From contig BMAG01000021.1 in the NCBI GenBank assembly GCA_014132595.1, forward strand, positions 1-64,000: DNA of 64,000 nt, in the 5' to 3' direction. The notes beneath the pieces were generated by a model. It saw nothing but the letters and a program-made list of their open reading frames with translations, searched no databases and was not told where the DNA came from. Position numbers and translations under genes: made by a program. Origin of the DNA: Gammaproteobacteria bacterium (GTDB taxonomy: Bacteria > Pseudomonadota > Gammaproteobacteria > DSM-16500). This document shows positions 8,520 to 16,518 of this stretch, in pieces; within the stretch, counting starts at the first letter, position 1, and each line of letters starts with the position of its first letter.

Positions 8520-9896
8520 ATGAAAAAAATTCTATTCATTTTTGCGGTATTATTGCTTTCTGTCACTCAAATAACAAGCGCGTCCATTTCCAAATTTGTG
8601 ACATTATCAGACGTTCATTTTAATCCTCTCATCGGCTGCGATCAGTTAACAACACCTTGTCCTATTCTCAATGAATTGCAAAAATCCGATCCCTCATCCT
8701 GGGATCTTATTTTTCAAAAATACCGCGATCAAATAAAATCAAAATATTATAAAGATACGGATTATTTTTTATTAAAATCGACAATTAAGGAGTTAAGCTC
8801 ACTTACTACACTTAAGCAGCCTGATTTTATTTTAATCTTAGGTGATTTTCTCGCGCATAGTTTTCCTGAACAATATCAAAAATATTCAGGTGATGAATCA
8901 AAAGCGGATTATCAATCCTTTGTAAAAAAAATAATTCAATACTTAACCTATCAACTCAATCAAGCTGCATCTCAAACAAGTATTTATCCTGCCCTTGGAA
9001 ACAATGATTCATACGAAGGAAATTATAATGTTAAGCCCAATGGACTCTTTTTAAATGAAAGTGCTTATATTTTTTCAAACTTAATCAAAGATAAAGATGC
9101 AAGCAAAGCATTCAAAGAAGAATATCCTAAAGCGGGTTACTATGCAGTCACCCTTGCTCACCAAAAATTGCGATTAATCGTTTTAAATACTGTTCTTTTT
9201 GCATCAAAATATTCAACCTTCGCAAAACAGCAAGCAGCTTATGAACAGTTAGCCTGGTTAAAAGAGCAGCTTTACCTTGCAGAGCATAAGCAGCAAAAAG
9301 TCTTGCTGGCCTTTCATATCCCGCCTGGCATTGATGTGTACCTTGACAGTCTCATGCGCTTTGAGATTGTGCGAGCGTTATTCCATCCTTTATTTTGGCA
9401 AACAAGTTATAACAAAGAGTTTTTATCTTTAGTCCAACAATATTCCAAAACCATCACAGGAATATTACCCGCTCATATTCATAGAGATACTTTTCAAGTA
9501 CTAGCAAACAATGCCTCTACACGCTTGATTCCCGTGAGTCTGACACCCTCTATTAGCCCCGTTTATGGAAATAACCCTGGATTAAAAGTATTTAGTTATG
9601 ATGCTGAAACTTTTCAACTTATCAATTACGACACTTATTTTTGCTCTCTCAGCAAAAACGAACCTCTGAAATGGAAACAGGAATATGATTTTAATGCCGT
9701 CTATCAGCCTGGTTGTAAACAATGTTTACTTATCAACGGAATGCTGCATTTAAAAAAAGATAGCCACTTAATGGATTTATACAAAAAATATTATACGGTT
9801 GAGAGAACTGTTCGCAGCACAAAAACACTTAAACTTTGGTGTGGAATTTATAATACTGATTGGGAGTCTTATAAATCTTGCAGCGAGATCGAATGA
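8520..9896 (+). CDS. Exported acid sphingomyelinase-like metallophosphoesterase
   Basis: A 458-residue calcineurin-like phosphoesterase with a signal peptide (residues 1-21). The metal ligands appear in order: DVH (31-33), LGDF (near 118), GNND (near 160), FHIPPG and the paired-His motif AHIH. Several Cys (C40, C47 and a C-terminal cluster) suggest disulphides outside the cytoplasm. The layout resembles acid sphingomyelinase-like phosphodiesterases, so the substrate could be a phospholipid or a nucleotide; the exact substrate is not readable. It lies 24 bases downstream of the acid phosphatase, probably in the same transcript, and is convergent with the next gene. A T2SS cargo role is plausible but inferred. 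Confidence 0.88.
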   Translation: MKKILFIFAVLLLSVTQITSASISKFVTLSDVHFNPLIGCDQLTTPCPILNELQKSDPSSWDLIFQKYRDQIKSKYYKDTDYFLLKSTIKELSSLTTLKQPDFILILGDFLAHSFPEQYQKYSGDESKADYQSFVKKIIQYLTYQLNQAASQTSIYPALGNNDSYEGNYNVKPNGLFLNESAYIFSNLIKDKDASKAFKEEYPKAGYYAVTLAHQKLRLIVLNTVLFASKYSTFAKQQAAYEQLAWLKEQLYLAEHKQQKVLLAFHIPPGIDVYLDSLMRFEIVRALFHPLFWQTSYNKEFLSLVQQYSKTITGILPAHIHRDTFQVLANNASTRLIPVSLTPSISPVYGNNPGLKVFSYDAETFQLINYDTYFCSLSKNEPLKWKQEYDFNAVYQPGCKQCLLINGMLHLKKDSHLMDLYKKYYTVERTVRSTKTLKLWCGIYNTDWESYKSCSEIE

Positions 9897-9899
9897 GGG

Positions 9900-10676
9900 C
9901 TATTCAATAATATCAACGCCCATTTCACCAAATACAGCCGCTAACGTATCTTCAGTCGACTCTGATACGGCATATCCGACTTGAGCAAACCAGCGTTTAA
10001 TCGCAACGAGCTCACGGCCTCGCAGATAAATATAAAATGCCAGGAATACAACATCCAGATCATCTTTTTCATTCATATCAAATGCATAACGTTCTGCATA
10101 AGGTAAGCGTTTTTTGGCTTCAACTTCCGTGTATTGTAATAATAAATTCATCGCATCTTCCGCGGAGAGCGCCAATTCAACTTTTTCTTTTACTTTATGA
10201 TAATCGTCAACACGCTGATGCAAAATACGATCCAACTCTTCCTCTTTAAATAATTCCGAAAATCCATGAGGGAGACGTTCATCCAGTGAAAAAACTTTAT
10301 TGATAAAATCAGCACTTTTAATCGTTAATACTGTCTTGTCTAAAACTTTATGAAAAAAAGGCACCGCTAAACAGGCGCGTTTAAAAGAAGTTAAATTGAT
10401 AAAAACTTTATTTTCACGAAGAGAAATGGAAGCTAAGCGAAGCGGATACTCTGTGTTTTTTTGATAATCATTAATAGATTCAAAATGTAAGTCATCACAT
10501 TCTGCCGTCCAGTACCAGCTCCAGGTGTTAGGCGCATTATTTTTTTTCACGCATTGCAGGCTTTCTAATGTTTGTGATAATCGTTCAGGCTTTAACAAAG
10601 TATAAGTCAACCTAATAGGTTGATAAGCTTCACCGGTTTCAACGGTTAGAAAAGGCTTCTGTAACCGGTCAAACAT
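9900..10676 (-). CDS. Hypothetical protein, 258 aa
   Basis: A soluble protein of unknown function with no signal peptide or membrane segment. The N-terminal part is beta-rich and contains a Trp/Tyr-rich patch (NTWSWYWTAECDDLHF); the C-terminal third is acidic and helical and includes VVFLAFYIYLRGREL. The ATG at 10676 is chosen because AGGAG lies about 7 bases upstream; a longer frame to 10703 lacks that support. It lies in the block separating gspF from gspG, on the strand opposite the T2SS genes. The next gene upstream on its strand (10765-11040) may be co-transcribed. Confidence 0.75.
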   Translation of the reverse strand: MFDRLQKPFLTVETGEAYQPIRLTYTLLKPERLSQTLESLQCVKKNNAPNTWSWYWTAECDDLHFESINDYQKNTEYPLRLASISLRENKVFINLTSFKRACLAVPFFHKVLDKTVLTIKSADFINKVFSLDERLPHGFSELFKEEELDRILHQRVDDYHKVKEKVELALSAEDAMNLLLQYTEVEAKKRLPYAERYAFDMNEKDDLDVVFLAFYIYLRGRELVAIKRWFAQVGYAVSESTEDTLAAVFGEMGVDIIE

Positions 10677-10764
10677 ATCTATCTCCTGCCTGAAATAATT
10701 CAAAAAAAATCATCACTCAATCCTCACCCAGTCATTTATACCAGAGGTTAATAGAGATCACATT

Positions 10765-11040
10765 TTAGGATTTACGAAAACGAGAAGTCGTTGCATCCAT
10801 TCCCTGTTGTGGTTGTTTTCCTTTTTTTCTATCGTAATTGGTCTTGGCAATCGCAGCATGTTCTTTGTCTATTACGTCCTTAGCGCGTTGCAATGAGTCT
10901 TTGAATGACACTCCTACTTTTTTCGCAACATCAAGCACCTCTTTCGCACTCGGAATAGTAAAAGCAGAACTAACACTTACTTTTCGACGCTTGTTGTCAC
11001 TATTCTTTTCATTCAATGCTTCTGGGCTACTTTTTGACAT
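10765..11040 (-). CDS. Small basic hypothetical protein, 91 aa
   Basis: A 91-residue Lys/Arg/Ser-rich protein with no signal peptide or membrane segment. Its middle (PSAKEVLDVAKKVGVSFKDSL) is probably an amphipathic helix; both ends look disordered, and the C-terminus is Gln/Gly/Lys-rich. The start has an excellent Shine-Dalgarno (GGAGG) about 7 bases upstream, which is the best reason to believe the gene. Function unknown. It lies 88 bases upstream of the 258-aa gene on the same strand. Confidence 0.65.
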   Translation of the reverse strand: MSKSSPEALNEKNSDNKRRKVSVSSAFTIPSAKEVLDVAKKVGVSFKDSLQRAKDVIDKEHAAIAKTNYDRKKGKQPQQGMDATTSRFRKS

Positions 11041-11220
11041 AATCTACCTCCGGTAAAGATTTTTAAAAGCTGTTTTAATCATTATTGTTATTGTCTATCT
11101 TAAGCACAGGCTGATTATAATCTAGCCAGAAGCGGCAGAATTTACAAACGAACCCCTCGCCTTGAGTGAAGTATATACCCTAATATCATACAATTAAAAC
11201 AAATCCCTTGATTCTTTTAG

Positions 11221-11226
11221 TATAAT
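11221..11226 (+). promoter_or_regulatory. Candidate -10 box for gspG-M
   Basis: TATAAT lies 38 bases upstream of the gspG start. No good -35 hexamer is seen at 17 bases. A promoter is expected here because the preceding genes (9900-11040) are on the other strand, so gspG-M cannot be read from gspD-F. Confidence 0.4.
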
Positions 11227-11264
11227 AGAAAATTCTAAAAAATGGATTAATTAGGTTAAAAATT

Positions 11265-11720
11265 ATGAACAAACTACTCTCGAATGTTAAAAAGACGGCG
11301 GGTTTCACCTTAATTGAGGTCATGGTAGTCGTTGTTATCTTAGGTATTTTAGCGGCGATCGTCATCCCTAAGATCATGAGCCGGCCGGAACAAGCCAGAA
11401 TTGTTAAAGTAAAACAAGACATTATGGCTATTCAAAGCGCGCTCGATCTTTATAAACTGGATAATAGTTTTTATCCTTCAACCGACCAAGGCTTACAAGC
11501 CCTGATCACAAAACCCACCAATGATCCCCAACCTAGAAACTGGAAAACAGACGGTTATTTACAACAATTGCCGATCGACCCCTGGGGACAAGCTTACCAA
11601 TATATCAATGATAATGAAAAATTGAAGATTTTTAGTTATGGGCCCAAAGGCAAGGATGGGAGTAGTGAAATCGGTAATTGGACGAGCGACACTGAAAATA
11701 CGAATGGATCCCAACAATAA
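11265..11720 (+). CDS. gspG: T2SS major pseudopilin GspG
   Basis: A 151-residue major pseudopilin. A 13-residue leader ends in Gly before FTLIEVMVVVVILGILAAIV, with Glu+5. The C-terminal domain has the conserved GspG features: YPSTDQGLQAL, the WGQAYQY turn and the FSYGPKGKDGSSEIGNW loop that binds calcium in this family. Length is typical. It opens the second T2SS operon (gspG-H-I-J-K-L-M), in which every junction overlaps or nearly overlaps. Confidence 0.97.
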   Translation: MNKLLSNVKKTAGFTLIEVMVVVVILGILAAIVIPKIMSRPEQARIVKVKQDIMAIQSALDLYKLDNSFYPSTDQGLQALITKPTNDPQPRNWKTDGYLQQLPIDPWGQAYQYINDNEKLKIFSYGPKGKDGSSEIGNWTSDTENTNGSQQ

Positions 11721-12282
11721 TCCACGATTCAGACCTCTACCCCGCGCTCACATAGATTCTTTTAAAGCGCGGGATAACTATCCTTGCATCGCGCGCGGAT
11801 TCACTCTCATCGAAATCCTCATCGTCATTGTGATTATCAGTATTATCACAGGTATTGCAACACTCACTATTTCGCGCAATCAACAAAAACAATATGAATA
11901 TTTGGCAAACAGTCTCTCGCACCTCATTACTCTGGCAGAAGAAGAAGCCATGCTTCGACCTGCCACACTGGGACTTGCCTTCACCAACCATAGTTTCCAA
12001 TTTTTTGAATATAAAAACACGCTTAACACTAATAAAACGCATTGGTATCCATTGACCGATAAATTATTTGGTATACACACTTACTCTCAAAATATTAAAC
12101 TCACTGTAAAGGTGCAAAATAAAGAAATTCCACTGGATGGTCAGCCAAAAATTATGATTACCGCAAGCGGCGATATCGTTCCCTTTGTTATTGAGATTGG
12201 AAAAGAAGATCAAAAACCCAGCTATCAGGTGACGGGTTATGCAAACGGAAATGTCATCAGCGAGATTTATCATGAAGAATAA
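11704..12282 (+). CDS. gspH: T2SS minor pseudopilin GspH
   Basis: A 192-residue minor pseudopilin with the cleavage motif G|FTLIEILIVIVIISIITGIA. The first in-frame ATG consistent with the operon is at 11704, overlapping gspG by 17 bases. This gives an unusually long 32-residue leader (most pseudopilin leaders are 6-20). No better start codon is visible between it and the motif, so either the leader is really long or a non-standard start is used. The C-terminal beta domain is poorly conserved, as usual for GspH. Confidence 0.88.
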   Translation: MDPNNNPRFRPLPRAHIDSFKARDNYPCIARGFTLIEILIVIVIISIITGIATLTISRNQQKQYEYLANSLSHLITLAEEEAMLRPATLGLAFTNHSFQFFEYKNTLNTNKTHWYPLTDKLFGIHTYSQNIKLTVKVQNKEIPLDGQPKIMITASGDIVPFVIEIGKEDQKPSYQVTGYANGNVISEIYHEE

Positions 12283-12634
12283 AGCGGGCTTCACTTTAAT
12301 TGAAGTTCTTATCGCATTGGTGATTTTGAGTATCGCATTAACAGCTATTATTAAATCCTCATCACAAAATATTAAAGACACGCTCTACATCCAAAAGAAA
12401 ACCATTGCGCTCTGGGTCGGAAATCAAATCATGAATGAAATACTAGCCGGCCTGCGTAAACCGCCATTAGCACCTGATACCCTCTCACAAAAAAGTACGA
12501 TGCTCAATGAAACTTGGTCGTGGACAGCTTTCATGAAACCCACCCCTAATCCGCATATTCAGGAAATTAACGTCGATGTTTCACAAAACACACATTTAAT
12601 TCATCTGGTGAGTTATTTATATGTACAACAATAA
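12272..12634 (+). CDS. gspI: T2SS minor pseudopilin GspI
   Basis: A 120-residue minor pseudopilin. MKNKAG|FTLIEVLIALVILSIALTAI gives a 6-residue leader and Glu+5, followed by the GspI-type helix with LWVGNQIMNEIL (family W-x-A-x-N region) and a small beta domain. The ATG at 12272 overlaps gspH by 11 bases; a longer frame to 12239 would bury more of gspH and add no leader features. GspI forms the pseudopilus tip with GspJ and GspK. Confidence 0.93.
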   Translation: MKNKAGFTLIEVLIALVILSIALTAIIKSSSQNIKDTLYIQKKTIALWVGNQIMNEILAGLRKPPLAPDTLSQKSTMLNETWSWTAFMKPTPNPHIQEINVDVSQNTHLIHLVSYLYVQQ

Positions 12635-13307
12635 ACGCGGATTTACTTTATTAGAAATACTCATCGCACTTTTTATTTTTTCGATCGTTTCAATGATCAT
12701 GGTTGGCGCACTGCATACTGTTTTTAATAGCCAATCAAATACAGCTAAACATGCGGATGCAATCACTCAATTACAAATTGCTTTTCTCTTAATGTCACAT
12801 GATCTTGAGCAAACGATTAATCGTCCCGTGACCAATGCAAAAGGTATCGTTGAAGGGCCTTTTATAGGGACACATGATTCAGTCACTTTTACGCATGCAG
12901 GTTTTGCAAATCCGCAGGGCAGTCTATTACAGAGCACGTTACAACGAACTGCCTATTCTTTACAAAATGAATCTCTGGTTCGATCTCTTTGGCCGGTGCT
13001 TGATCAAACTCAAAAGACACTTCCAAGTTATCGCACTTTGTTGCAGTCTGTCACTGATCTACGTTTTGAATATTTGGATAGTAAAGGAAAATTTCAAAAT
13101 AACTGGCCGGCGGAAGATCAAAAACAAGATATCATTCCTCGCGCAATACGAGTGACGATTACCCTCAAAAATTGGGGAACTCTTACTCAACTCTTTCTCA
13201 TGCCGCAGACGCCTAAACCACAAGGACCGGCACAAGCATCGCAGCCAGGACAACCCAATGCTCAACCACCACTTCAAGGACAGCCGCCCAATGCAGCCCC
13301 AAACTAA
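12621..13307 (+). CDS. gspJ: T2SS minor pseudopilin GspJ
   Basis: A 228-residue minor pseudopilin: MYNNKRG|FTLLEILIALFIFSIVSM, then the GspJ region with LLMSHDLEQTINRPV and LRFEYLDSKGKFQNNWP. The last 35 residues are a Pro/Gln/Ala-rich tail (PKPQGPAQASQPGQPNAQ and on), not a usual conserved part of GspJ and probably disordered in the periplasm. The start overlaps gspI by 14 bases; the tail coding region overlaps the start of gspK by 17 bases. Confidence 0.93.
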   Translation: MYNNKRGFTLLEILIALFIFSIVSMIMVGALHTVFNSQSNTAKHADAITQLQIAFLLMSHDLEQTINRPVTNAKGIVEGPFIGTHDSVTFTHAGFANPQGSLLQSTLQRTAYSLQNESLVRSLWPVLDQTQKTLPSYRTLLQSVTDLRFEYLDSKGKFQNNWPAEDQKQDIIPRAIRVTITLKNWGTLTQLFLMPQTPKPQGPAQASQPGQPNAQPPLQGQPPNAAPN

Positions 13308-14226
13308 ACAGTATGGCGCAGCCATCATCGTTGCACTGTTTGTCACAAGTCTAGTTGCAATCGCAGCCATTGCTATGATTGAACGACTTCGCATCAATAT
13401 GCGAAGCACCGAATTGATCACCCATAATTTAGAAGCAAATCTCTTAGCAAAAGGTTCTATTGCCTGGGCGATGGAACAACTCAATACGGATTGGCGTCAA
13501 CAAAAAAAGGATCAATTAATTGATTTAACACCGATAAAATCAACGATTAACCAAGTCGAAAATGCCACTATTTATAGCATTATTTTTGATGCGCAAGGTC
13601 GATTTAATTTAAATAATCTCGCAGACGCTGATACTCAAACTCAAGATGATTTTATTCGTCTAATCAACGCAGCCTATCCTAAAATAGGAACAGAAGGTGC
13701 TCGTGCCATTGCAACAGCCGTCAATAACTGGATCAAACAAGGCGCTATAAATAACACACTGGATGACTATTATGCCAAACAAACACCCCCTTATCGGGCA
13801 CCCCATCGATTAATGGCCAGTGTGAGTGAGTTTCGACTGGTAAAAGGAGTCACGGCAGAGCTATATGCTGCCCTTTCTCCTTATATCACAGCATTGCCTG
13901 AAACGACGCCCATCAATATCAACTCAGCAGCTCCCCCTGTATTGATGAGTTTAAGTCTCACTTTAACCTTATCCGCTGCACAAACCATTTATGCTAGAAC
14001 AAGGCAGGCACCCTTTCCAAGCACTGCAATCTTTAACCAATTTGATGTCATTAAAAATAATCGCATTCCTGACAATAAAATAACCGTAAATAGTAACTAT
14101 TTTCTGGTAAAATCCGTAATTAAAATAGGACAACAGGAGATTTTGCTCTATACACTATTGCAACGCATGCTCAATAGTAATAAACCGATTGAAATAGTGA
14201 TATGGCAAAGCAAAGGAACATTATGA
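13291..14226 (+). CDS. gspK: T2SS minor pseudopilin GspK
   Basis: A 311-residue pseudopilin of the GspK type, with the leader MQPQTKQYG before AAIIVALFVTSLVAIAAIAM. Glu+5 is absent, as is characteristic of GspK. It has an alpha-helical domain and a SAM-like helix-hairpin-helix region (INSAAPPVLMSL). The ATG at 13291 has AAGGA 10 bases upstream and overlaps the gspJ tail. GspK caps the pseudopilus tip with GspI/J. Confidence 0.93.
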   Translation: MQPQTKQYGAAIIVALFVTSLVAIAAIAMIERLRINMRSTELITHNLEANLLAKGSIAWAMEQLNTDWRQQKKDQLIDLTPIKSTINQVENATIYSIIFDAQGRFNLNNLADADTQTQDDFIRLINAAYPKIGTEGARAIATAVNNWIKQGAINNTLDDYYAKQTPPYRAPHRLMASVSEFRLVKGVTAELYAALSPYITALPETTPININSAAPPVLMSLSLTLTLSAAQTIYARTRQAPFPSTAIFNQFDVIKNNRIPDNKITVNSNYFLVKSVIKIGQQEILLYTLLQRMLNSNKPIEIVIWQSKGTL

Positions 14227-15434
14227 CCCCAAAACGTATCCTCATCTATTTACACGCAGAGCAGGCCAACTGGCTCATTGCTGATGAAACAGGTCAAACG
14301 ATACAATCTGTTTTAAATGGAAACTTGGGCGACTTAACGGCCAGCACACAAGGCTGTCAGATAGATGTCATTGTTCCAGGCCAATCGATTTTACTCACAA
14401 AGGCACAACTCCCTCAATTAAGTGGAGAACGACTTAAACAAGCCTTACCTTTTGCATTGGAAGAACAATTAATTGAAGATGTCACAGAACTGCATTTTGC
14501 AATCGGCAGCTACCAGCCTGATCACCATTATTTTCCAGTCGCAGTTGTTGCAAAAGAAAAAATGGATCACTGGATTTCAGAATTAAAGAAAATCAATATT
14601 GTCCCCAACGCTTTTATTTCAGCAACCACCGCTTTGCCTTTTGCACCTGAAAATGTTTATGCCTGTATTGATGATGAGATCGCCATTGTTCGCACAGGTG
14701 AATATACGGGTTTTACCTGCGACAAAGCAAATCTCTCTACTTTTTTACAATTCCAGCTTGCGAGCATGGAACAAAAAATCACGGATATTCATCTCTATAA
14801 TTTTTCTGACTCATCAGCAGCGCTCACATTAGATAACATCATCATCAACGAGGTAATGCTATCCAGAAATCAATTTTTAGAACACTTACTAAAATGGACT
14901 TCAACGTACCCTTTCATTAATTTATTACAAGGCACTTATAGAGCATCCAAAAAAACAACAACGACAAAAAAAATCTGGATGGCCGCAGCCGGTCTTGCCG
15001 TCGTGTGGATTGTTTTTGTATTTTTTAGCAATATCGTTTCATTTTTTCTTTTACATCAAGCAACCACCTTGTCTGAACAACAGATAGAAAAAATTTATAA
15101 ACGTAATTTCCCCGAAGCTGTTTCTGTCATAGCACCCCGGCAACGTATGGAAGATAAATTAAAAAAATTATCGATCAGCAGTACTAAAAATAATTTTTTG
15201 GCAATACTTGCGATCGTTGGCGATTCGCTTTCTAAATCAAAAGGGATAGAGCTTCTTAATTTAGACTACCGGAACAATCAGCTCTCCCTCAATATTACGG
15301 CAGCCTCCTTTTTAAACTTGGATGTTTTCACGCAAACACTGATTCATCAAAACTTAAACGTAAAGCAGCAAAGCGCGAGCGTCGCAGGCACTGCCGTTAA
15401 AGCGAACTTACTCATCACGCAAGGTATCTTATGA
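14223..15434 (+). CDS. gspL: T2SS inner-membrane protein GspL
   Basis: A 403-residue bitopic protein. The N-terminal cytoplasmic actin-like domain (about 1-240) contacts GspE; a single membrane segment (WMAAAGLAVVWIVFVFFSNI, about 251-275) leads to a periplasmic ferredoxin-like domain. I prefer the ATG at 14223 (AAAGGAA 4 bases upstream). An in-frame ATG at 14202 would add 7 residues and increase overlap with gspK. Sequence conservation is low, as usual for GspL, so the call leans on topology and operon position. Confidence 0.9.
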   Translation: MTPKRILIYLHAEQANWLIADETGQTIQSVLNGNLGDLTASTQGCQIDVIVPGQSILLTKAQLPQLSGERLKQALPFALEEQLIEDVTELHFAIGSYQPDHHYFPVAVVAKEKMDHWISELKKINIVPNAFISATTALPFAPENVYACIDDEIAIVRTGEYTGFTCDKANLSTFLQFQLASMEQKITDIHLYNFSDSSAALTLDNIIINEVMLSRNQFLEHLLKWTSTYPFINLLQGTYRASKKTTTTKKIWMAAAGLAVVWIVFVFFSNIVSFFLLHQATTLSEQQIEKIYKRNFPEAVSVIAPRQRMEDKLKKLSISSTKNNFLAILAIVGDSLSKSKGIELLNLDYRNNQLSLNITAASFLNLDVFTQTLIHQNLNVKQQSASVAGTAVKANLLITQGIL

Positions 15435-15907
15435 AAGAATGGTGGCTTCAATTAAATTTGCGCGAAAAACAAATGGTGAGCCTTGGGATCGCAGTCCTGA
15501 TACTTGGGCTTTTTTACCTTATCCTTTGGTCGCCTTTGCATCAAAGTGTCGCCACGGCACGTGACCAAATTGAACACAACCAAAAGTTACTCTACTGGAT
15601 GGAAAATGCCGATAAACAAATACAAGCGGCTGAATTAACAGGACAAAAACCTGCTGCGCACAGTTCAGGGTCTCGTATCAGCATCGTGCAAAATAATTTA
15701 AAACCGAATCCTATCAATAATAACGTTACGCAACTTGTACAAGCAGACAATGATTCTGTAAAATTAAGCTTTCAGCAAGTCAGTTTTGATTTATTAATTT
15801 CCTGGCTCATTGATCTTTGGCAGCAGGAAGGTTTCATTACGACCCAGATGACAGTAAAGCCTGGCAATAAACCCGGCATAGTGACAGCAGAATTGGTTGT
15901 CCATTAA
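15431..15907 (+). CDS. gspM: T2SS inner-membrane protein GspM
   Basis: A 158-residue protein with a short cytoplasmic N-terminus (MKEWWLQLNLREKQMV), one membrane helix (LGIAVLILGLFYLILWSPL) and a periplasmic ferredoxin-like domain ending in a beta strand (GIVTAELVVH). It overlaps gspL by 4 bases (ATGA), implying coupled translation. It ends the operon; no gspN or prepilin peptidase (gspO/pilD) gene is present in the window. Confidence 0.93.
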   Translation: MKEWWLQLNLREKQMVSLGIAVLILGLFYLILWSPLHQSVATARDQIEHNQKLLYWMENADKQIQAAELTGQKPAAHSSGSRISIVQNNLKPNPINNNVTQLVQADNDSVKLSFQQVSFDLLISWLIDLWQQEGFITTQMTVKPGNKPGIVTAELVVH

Positions 15908-15938
15908 GTTAAATGAAAAGCACAAAAATGAGGATTAT

Positions 15939-16451
15939 ATGTCTTTGATTCCTATTGTTTATTATTCACATCATCCTGCCTTACATAAGGTAGCAGAACC
16001 CGTTACCGAGTTTAATGAAGCCTTGGCGAAACTGGTACAAGATATGTATGAAACCATGTATCACGCGGATGGTTGTGGCTTAGCAGCACCGCAAATAGGG
16101 ATTGCTAAACGCATTGCTGTTATTGATATTTCAGAAGAAAAAGACAAGCCTTTTTGCATTATTAATCCAGAAATTATAGAACGCTCAGGCGAAAAAATGA
16201 TGTCTGCCGGTTGCCTTTCTGTGCCTGGTACTTATACAACCGCTCCTCGCTCTACTTATGTCAAAGTTCGTGCGCAGGATGAGACTGGGAAGTTTTTTGA
16301 GATAGAAGGTCATGATTTATTAGCACACTGTCTTCAGCATGAAATCGATCATTTGTATGGAAAGTTGAATATTGATTATTTATCGTCTTTAAAGAAAAAT
16401 ATTTCGTTGAAAAAAATGGAGAAGTTTTTGAAGAGGACGAAAGGAAAGTAG
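15939..16451 (+). CDS. def: Peptide deformylase, variant motif
   Basis: A 170-residue Fe/Zn hydrolase that removes the N-formyl group from nascent proteins. Motif 1 is GCGLAAPQIG; motif 2 reads AGCLSVPG, with Ala where most deformylases have Glu before GCLS; motif 3 is QHEIDHLYG with the two His ligands and catalytic Glu. So the metal ligands (Cys, His, His) and catalytic Glu are intact. The ATG at 15939 has GAGGA 4 bases upstream. It lies 31 bases after gspM and is convergent with the agmatinase gene. It may be a second deformylase, since the housekeeping gene usually sits with fmt. Confidence 0.9.
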   Translation: MSLIPIVYYSHHPALHKVAEPVTEFNEALAKLVQDMYETMYHADGCGLAAPQIGIAKRIAVIDISEEKDKPFCIINPEIIERSGEKMMSAGCLSVPGTYTTAPRSTYVKVRAQDETGKFFEIEGHDLLAHCLQHEIDHLYGKLNIDYLSSLKKNISLKKMEKFLKRTKGK

Positions 16452-16469
16452 CGTTTAACTTTTCGTGTC

Positions 16470-16489
16470 TTCAATGAGGGACTTCATCC
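16470..16489. repeat. 20-bp repeat with small dyad, copy 1
   Basis: CTTCAATGAGGGACTTCATC lies between the convergent def and speB genes. The same 20-mer with one change occurs at 47589-47608, also between convergent genes. The ATGA/TCAT ends form a short dyad. Confidence 0.55.
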
Positions 16490-16518
16490 TCAAGCTATGT
16501 CTTTTAAAAACCTAGGAC

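Noticed and set aside
13059-13484. 141-codon minus-strand frame over the gspJ/gspK junction
   Set aside because: Antisense shadow of two well-supported pseudopilin genes; Cys/Trp/Arg-rich translation with no recognisable domain.
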